From Brooklawnia sp963780175 (lineage in GTDB: Bacteria; Actinomycetota; Actinomycetes; Propionibacteriales; Propionibacteriaceae), in contig CAWAAT010000001.1 of assembly GCA_963780175.1 (NCBI GenBank), positions 1 to 64,000 of the forward strand: a stretch of DNA of 64,000 nucleotides, read 5' to 3'. Shown here piece after piece: positions 60,285-64,000 of this stretch; the first letter of the stretch is position 1; each line of letters opens with the position of its first letter. The position numbers and the translations under genes are program-made. Below the pieces are notes generated by a model. That model saw only the letters and a list, made by a program, of their open reading frames with translations, made no database searches and had not been told where the DNA came from.

Positions 60285-60304
60285 GGTGAGATTATCATCT
60301 CGCC
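60285..60304. promoter_or_regulatory. leuC promoter -10 overlapped by an inverted repeat (probable IclR operator)
   Basis: GGTGAGAT-TATC-ATCTCGCC is an 8-bp inverted repeat with one mismatch. TATCAT inside it (60293-60298) is a good -10 for leuC, with transcription starting near 60305. It also lies 3 bases upstream of the regulator's start codon, so one bound protein could repress both genes. Confidence 0.65.
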
Positions 60305-60333
60305 ATTTGAGCGGCAATGCCATCATGTTGCCC

Positions 60334-61731
60334 ATGGGAAGAACTCTGAGCGAGAAGGTTTGGGACGATCACGTCGTGCGCTCCAGCACCGGTGAACCTG
60401 ACCTGCTCTACATCGATCTGCAGTTGGTCCACGAGGTCACCAGCCCACAGGCTTTCGAGGGCCTGCGGATGGCCGGCCGGCAGGTGAGGCGTCCCGATCT
60501 CACCATCGCCACCGAGGACCACAACACCCCGACGACCGACATCGACAAGCCGATCGTCGACCTCACCAGCCGCACCCAGATCGAGACCTTGCGTCGCAAC
60601 GTCGCCGACTTCGGGGTGCCGATTCACTCCCTCGGTGACCGCGACCAAGGTGTCGTCCACATCATCGGGCCCCAGTTGGGGCTCACCCAACCCGGGATGA
60701 CGATCGTGTGTGGCGACTCGCACACCTCCACCCATGGCGCGTTCGGCGCGCTCGCCTTCGGCATCGGCACCTCCGAGGTCGAGCACGTCCTGGCGACGCA
60801 GACCCTGCAACAGGCCCGTCCCAGGACGATGGCCGTGACCATCGAGGGCGATCTGCCCGTCGACGTCACGCCCAAGGATGTCGTGCTCGCGCTCATCGCC
60901 AAGGTGGGCACCGGCGGCGGCCAGGGCTACATCGCCGAGTACCGTGGCTCAACCATCGAGAGGATGTCGATGGAGGGTCGCATGACCATCTGCAACATGT
61001 CCATCGAGTGGGGCGCCAAGGCGGGCATGATCGCCCCCGACCAGACCACTCTGGACTACCTTGCCGGTCGTCCGCACGCGCCCCAGGGCGCAGACTGGGA
61101 CGCGGCACTGGCCTACTGGAAGACCCTGCACACCGATGAGGACGCGGTCTTCGACACCGAGGTGTTCATCGATGCAACGCAGCTGACCCCCTTCGTCACC
61201 TGGGGTACCAACCCGGGTCAGGGTGTCGGTCTTGGAGATGTCGTGCCTGACCCCGCGGATATCTCCGACGAGGTCGCTCGTTCCGCGGCCGAACGCGCGC
61301 TGGTGTACATGGACCTGAAGGCGGGCACCCCGCTGCGCGAGATCACGATCGACACGGTCTTCCTGGGCAGTTGCACCAACGGTCGCATCGAGGACCTGAG
61401 GTTGGCCGCCGGGATTCTCAAGGGACGCAGGATTGCCGAGGGTGTCCGGATGCTCGTGGTGCCGGGATCGGCCCGCGTCCGCGAGCAGGCGATGGCCGAG
61501 GGTCTCGACCGGGTCTTCATCGACGCCGGGGCCCAGTGGCGTCAGGCCGGGTGCTCGATGTGTCTGGGCATGAACCCTGACCAACTCGCCCCGGGGGAGC
61601 GCAGCGCCTCCACCAGCAACCGGAACTTCGAGGGCCGCCAGGGCAAGGGTGGACGCACCCATCTGGTCAGCCCCGCCGTGGCTGCGGCAACCGCGGTGAC
61701 CGGTCACCTGTCGGCACCCTCGGACCTGTGA
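60334..61731 (+). CDS. leuC: 3-isopropylmalate dehydratase, large subunit
   Basis: With LeuD converts 2- to 3-isopropylmalate (and citramalate to 2-methylmalate). The 465-residue aconitase-family protein begins GRTLSEKVWDDHVV. The [4Fe-4S] ligands are C347 in GSCTNGR and C407/C410 in CSMCLGMNPD. VCGDSHTSTHGAFG and NRNFEGRQGKGGRTHLVSP are typical. I choose ATG 60334 over the in-frame ATG 60325 because the family starts MGRTL. Confidence 0.96.
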   Translation: MGRTLSEKVWDDHVVRSSTGEPDLLYIDLQLVHEVTSPQAFEGLRMAGRQVRRPDLTIATEDHNTPTTDIDKPIVDLTSRTQIETLRRNVADFGVPIHSLGDRDQGVVHIIGPQLGLTQPGMTIVCGDSHTSTHGAFGALAFGIGTSEVEHVLATQTLQQARPRTMAVTIEGDLPVDVTPKDVVLALIAKVGTGGGQGYIAEYRGSTIERMSMEGRMTICNMSIEWGAKAGMIAPDQTTLDYLAGRPHAPQGADWDAALAYWKTLHTDEDAVFDTEVFIDATQLTPFVTWGTNPGQGVGLGDVVPDPADISDEVARSAAERALVYMDLKAGTPLREITIDTVFLGSCTNGRIEDLRLAAGILKGRRIAEGVRMLVVPGSARVREQAMAEGLDRVFIDAGAQWRQAGCSMCLGMNPDQLAPGERSASTSNRNFEGRQGKGGRTHLVSPAVAAATAVTGHLSAPSDL

Positions 61732-61744
61732 GAAGGAACTGACC

Positions 61745-62350
61745 ATGGACAAGTTCATCAACCACACCGGCATCGCTGTGCCCATGCGTCGCAGCAACGT
61801 GGACACCGACCAGATCATCCCGGCGGTCTACCTCAAGCGCATCACCCGCACGGGCTTCGAGGACGGCCTGTTCGCCGCTTGGCGAAAGGACCCGGACTTC
61901 GTGCTCAACCAGCCCGCTTACCAAGGCGGCTCCGTGCTGGTCGTTGGCCCGGACTTCGGCACCGGATCGTCTCGGGAGCACGCGGTCTGGGCGCTGCAGA
62001 ACTACGGCTTCAAGGTCGTCATCGGCTCGCGCTTCGCAGACATCTTCCGTGGCAACTCCGGCAAGGCCGGGTTGCTCATCGCGCTGGTGAGTCAGGACGA
62101 CGTCGAGGCCTTGTGGGACTACATCGAGGCCGAGCCGGGCCGTCAGTTGACCGTCGACCTGCCCAGCCGCACGATCACAGCCGGTGAGCGCAGCTTCGGA
62201 TTCCAGATCGACGACTACACGGCCAGTCGGCTGCTCGAGGGGTTGGACGACATCGGCTCGACCCTGAGGCACGCAGACGAGATCGCTGCCTTCGAGGCGC
62301 GCCGCCCCAGCTTCAAGCCCACCACCCTGCCCATGAGGGTTGCTGACTGA
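61745..62350 (+). CDS. leuD: 3-isopropylmalate dehydratase, small subunit
   Basis: The swivel-domain subunit of isopropylmalate isomerase. The 201-residue protein has VPMRRSNVDTDQIIPAVYLK near 13, GPDFGTGSSREHAVWAL near 68 and FADIFRGNSGKAGLL near 96. GAAGGA precedes the ATG, 13 bases after leuC. In many relatives hupB follows; here plsC does. Confidence 0.96.
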   Translation: MDKFINHTGIAVPMRRSNVDTDQIIPAVYLKRITRTGFEDGLFAAWRKDPDFVLNQPAYQGGSVLVVGPDFGTGSSREHAVWALQNYGFKVVIGSRFADIFRGNSGKAGLLIALVSQDDVEALWDYIEAEPGRQLTVDLPSRTITAGERSFGFQIDDYTASRLLEGLDDIGSTLRHADEIAAFEARRPSFKPTTLPMRVAD

Positions 62351-62353
62351 GCG

Positions 62354-63154
62354 ATGCGGCCCGAGACCAGTCCCGGGACCATCGACAACCCGAAGCGCTA
62401 CCGGGGTGAACTCGGACGTCACAACACCGAGCCCACGTCGAGGACCCTCAGGTGGCTCGCGGTGGTGTTGCGCCACGTTCTGAGACTGGTCATCACGGCG
62501 GAGGTGCGGGGTGGCGAGAACATCCCCCGAAGTGGGCCGGTGATCTTCGTACCCAACCACATCAGTTCCCTCGATCCCCCTGTGGTGGGGGTGGCCCTGG
62601 CCTATCAGGGACGGTGGCCGCACTTCCTGGCCCGGGCGAACCTGTTCGACGTGCCGATCGTCGGTCGTCTGCTGCGCAACGCCGACCAGATCCCGGTGTA
62701 CCGGGGCAGTACACAGGCCCGGGAGGCCCTCGTCGCGGCCGACGCCGCCCTGGCGCAGGGGCGGGCCCTGGTCATCTACCCCGAGGGAACCATCACCTTC
62801 GACCCCCAGGAGTGGCCGATGGCCGGCCACACCGGGGCGGCCCGGCTGGCACTGCGCACCGGGGCTCCCGTAGTACCCATCGGACAGTGGGGTGCCAGTC
62901 TCGTCCTGCCGCCGCGCAAGATCCGCCCGCTGCGGCCACGTCGCGCCACGGCCACCCTCATCTGCGGTCGACCGGTTGACCTGTCCGACCTGGGTCAGGC
63001 TTGGAGTGACAAGGCTGCGGTCAGTGAGGCGACGCTCCGCATCATGGACGCGATCACCGCCGTGACCGAGCAGGCCAGGGGCGAATCCGCGCCCGCTGAC
63101 AGGTGGCACCCGGCTCTGGCGAGGCGAGTGCCGCGCGCCGAGGCCATCCGCTGA
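62354..63154 (+). CDS. 1-acyl-sn-glycerol-3-phosphate acyltransferase-like protein (PlsC family)
   Basis: A 266-residue acyltransferase of phospholipid synthesis. The motifs are VPNHISSLDPP (the H-X4-D catalytic pair near 72-77), NADQIPVYRGS near 111 and YPEGTITF near 137, then PVVPIGQWG near 174. A hydrophobic segment precedes the first motif. It starts 3 bases after leuD and may be co-transcribed. Confidence 0.88.
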   Translation: MRPETSPGTIDNPKRYRGELGRHNTEPTSRTLRWLAVVLRHVLRLVITAEVRGGENIPRSGPVIFVPNHISSLDPPVVGVALAYQGRWPHFLARANLFDVPIVGRLLRNADQIPVYRGSTQAREALVAADAALAQGRALVIYPEGTITFDPQEWPMAGHTGAARLALRTGAPVVPIGQWGASLVLPPRKIRPLRPRRATATLICGRPVDLSDLGQAWSDKAAVSEATLRIMDAITAVTEQARGESAPADRWHPALARRVPRAEAIR

Positions 63155-63197
63155 GGCCCGGCGGATGACCGGCAAAGCCGGCGTCCGGAGGGGTTGT

Positions 63198-63203
63198 AGG
63201 GTG
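63198..63203 (+). promoter_or_regulatory. -10 of ddl
   Basis: TAGGGT lies about 26 bases before the ATG, leaving a short leader that carries the GGAGAGGA ribosome site. Confidence 0.4.
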
Positions 63204-63228
63204 AACCCGAACGTCGGAGAGGAAGACA

Positions 63229-64000
63229 ATGGCAGCACACCGCCCACGCGTCGCGCTCGTTTTCGGGGGCCAGAGCACGGAACACCAGATCTCCTGTCTG
63301 ACCGCGGCGGGCGTAGCCAAGGCCATCGACACCGAACGGTTCGACGTGCACGGCATCGGCATCTCGCAGGCAGGCACCTGGCACCGGATGAGCCTGTCCG
63401 ACATCGCTGCCATGCACACCGAGTCTCGCGTCCTACCCCACCTGGACGACAACCGGCCTCGGGCGTCCCTGCTTCGCGACAGCGACGGCATCGAACTGGT
63501 CACCCACGACGACGGACGGCTGGTCGACGCCACCGGACTGGATGTCGCGTTGTCGGTGCTGCATGGACCGTACGGTGAGGACGGCACCATCCAGGGCTAC
63601 TTCGAGATGCTCGGGCTGCCGTATGTCGGATCGGGAGTGGCGGCGAGCGCGATCGGCATGGACAAACACCTGATGAAGGTGGCGCTGTCGGCCGCCGGCA
63701 TCCCGACCGGGCCCTACGAGGTGATCGCTCCGTGGATGTGGGAGCAGGACGCCGAGGCCTGCTGCGAGCGGGTCACCCGAAACCTGACCTACCCCGTTTT
63801 CGTCAAGCCGGCACGCGGCGGTTCGTCGGTCGGCATCGTGCGCGTCACCGATCCTGACACTCTGGTCGCTGCCGTCGAACTGGCCCGCACATTCGACCCC
63901 AAGGTGATCGTCGAGCAAGGATTCGTGGGTGCTCGGGAGATCGAGTGCGCCGTCCTTGGACCGACGCGTGATTCGTCGACGCCGCGGGTCTCCTTGCCCG
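63229..64000 (+). CDS. ddl: D-alanine--D-alanine ligase (cut by window edge)
   Basis: Makes the D-Ala-D-Ala end of peptidoglycan precursors. The visible 257 residues begin MAAHRPRVALVFGGQSTEHQ, then ALSVLHGPYGEDGTIQGYFE and LPYVGSGVAASAIGMDKHLM near 128, and the ATP-grasp FVKPARGGSSVGI near 188, with VEQGFVGAREIECAVLG at the edge. The C-terminal catalytic part is outside. GGAGAGGA precedes the ATG at 63229. It runs off the right end without a stop. Confidence 0.95.
   Translation, partial: MAAHRPRVALVFGGQSTEHQISCLTAAGVAKAIDTERFDVHGIGISQAGTWHRMSLSDIAAMHTESRVLPHLDDNRPRASLLRDSDGIELVTHDDGRLVDATGLDVALSVLHGPYGEDGTIQGYFEMLGLPYVGSGVAASAIGMDKHLMKVALSAAGIPTGPYEVIAPWMWEQDAEACCERVTRNLTYPVFVKPARGGSSVGIVRVTDPDTLVAAVELARTFDPKVIVEQGFVGAREIECAVLGPTRDSSTPRVSLP

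Noticed and set aside
1..64000. CRISPR array, prophage, or biosynthetic gene cluster
   Set aside because: No series of spaced direct repeats, no phage structural or integrase genes beyond the edge transposase, and no NRPS/PKS/RiPP genes were found.

Overview
This is a high-GC chromosomal segment from an actinomycete. The evidence is GTG/TTG starts, genes that are often leaderless (TANNNT placed 5-8 nt before the start codon), and gene orders shared with Mycobacterium and Propionibacteriales: rplU-rpmA-obg-proB-proA-nadD-rsfS-gpgP, leuS-comEA-comEC-holA-rpsT-lepA-hemW-hrcA-dnaJ-rsmE, and ilvBNC-leuB-ilvE followed by an IclR regulator-leuC-leuD-ddl. DUF3097, DUF4192 and a HelY-type helicase fit the same phylum. 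Placement in Propionibacteriales is inference. The sequence is almost entirely core genome. The only clear mobile DNA is the 5' part of a transposase gene cut by the left edge.

Layout. 0-0.5 kb: IS end abutting the rplU promoter. 0.5-9.3 kb: ribosome assembly and translation genes (rplU, rpmA, obg, rsfS), proline and NAD synthesis, and gpgP, interrupted by a convergent alcohol dehydrogenase and a TauE-type exporter. 9.3-12.1 kb: tRNA-Ala and membrane or unknown proteins. 12.2-14.8 kb: leuS behind a very compact leader-peptide attenuator. 14.9-27.4 kb: competence, replication and translation genes with accessory insertions (a UxaE-family epimerase, a cupin, and two tandem membrane paralogues of unknown function). 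27.4-33.7 kb: glgX, an IMPase, and the CIRCE-controlled hrcA-dnaJ-rsmE. 33.7-40.1 kb: a phosphoesterase, a lipid kinase, a HelY-like helicase and a DUF559 protein. 40.1-44.4 kb: hisF and the attenuated ilvBNC operon. 44.5-49.6 kb: a membrane-stress-like island (NfeD, flotillin, a zinc-ribbon membrane protein, SPFH-GYF). 49.7-56.8 kb: leuB, ilvE, cimA, deoA, an FAH protein and a CPBP protease. 56.9-64 kb: tRNA-Gln, tRNA-Glu, an M23 peptidase, a GarR-like dehydrogenase, IclR//leuCD, plsC and ddl (cut by the right edge).

Branched-chain amino acid metabolism is the main theme: ilvB, ilvN, ilvC, leuB, ilvE, cimA, leuC, leuD and leuS lie here. Three different control devices are visible: a leader-peptide attenuator before ilvB, a 37-nt leaderless attenuator with four Leu codons before leuS, and a palindrome over the -10 between the iclR-type gene and leuC.

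An important caveat: between 40.5 and 55.0 kb at least twelve reading-frame breaks occur (hisF, nfeD, flotillin, zinc-ribbon gene, a small ORF, leuB, ilvE, deoA). Every one is repaired by removing one base, and none is seen elsewhere. Locally poor sequence is more likely than pseudogene formation. I annotate these genes with their frame-corrected extents.
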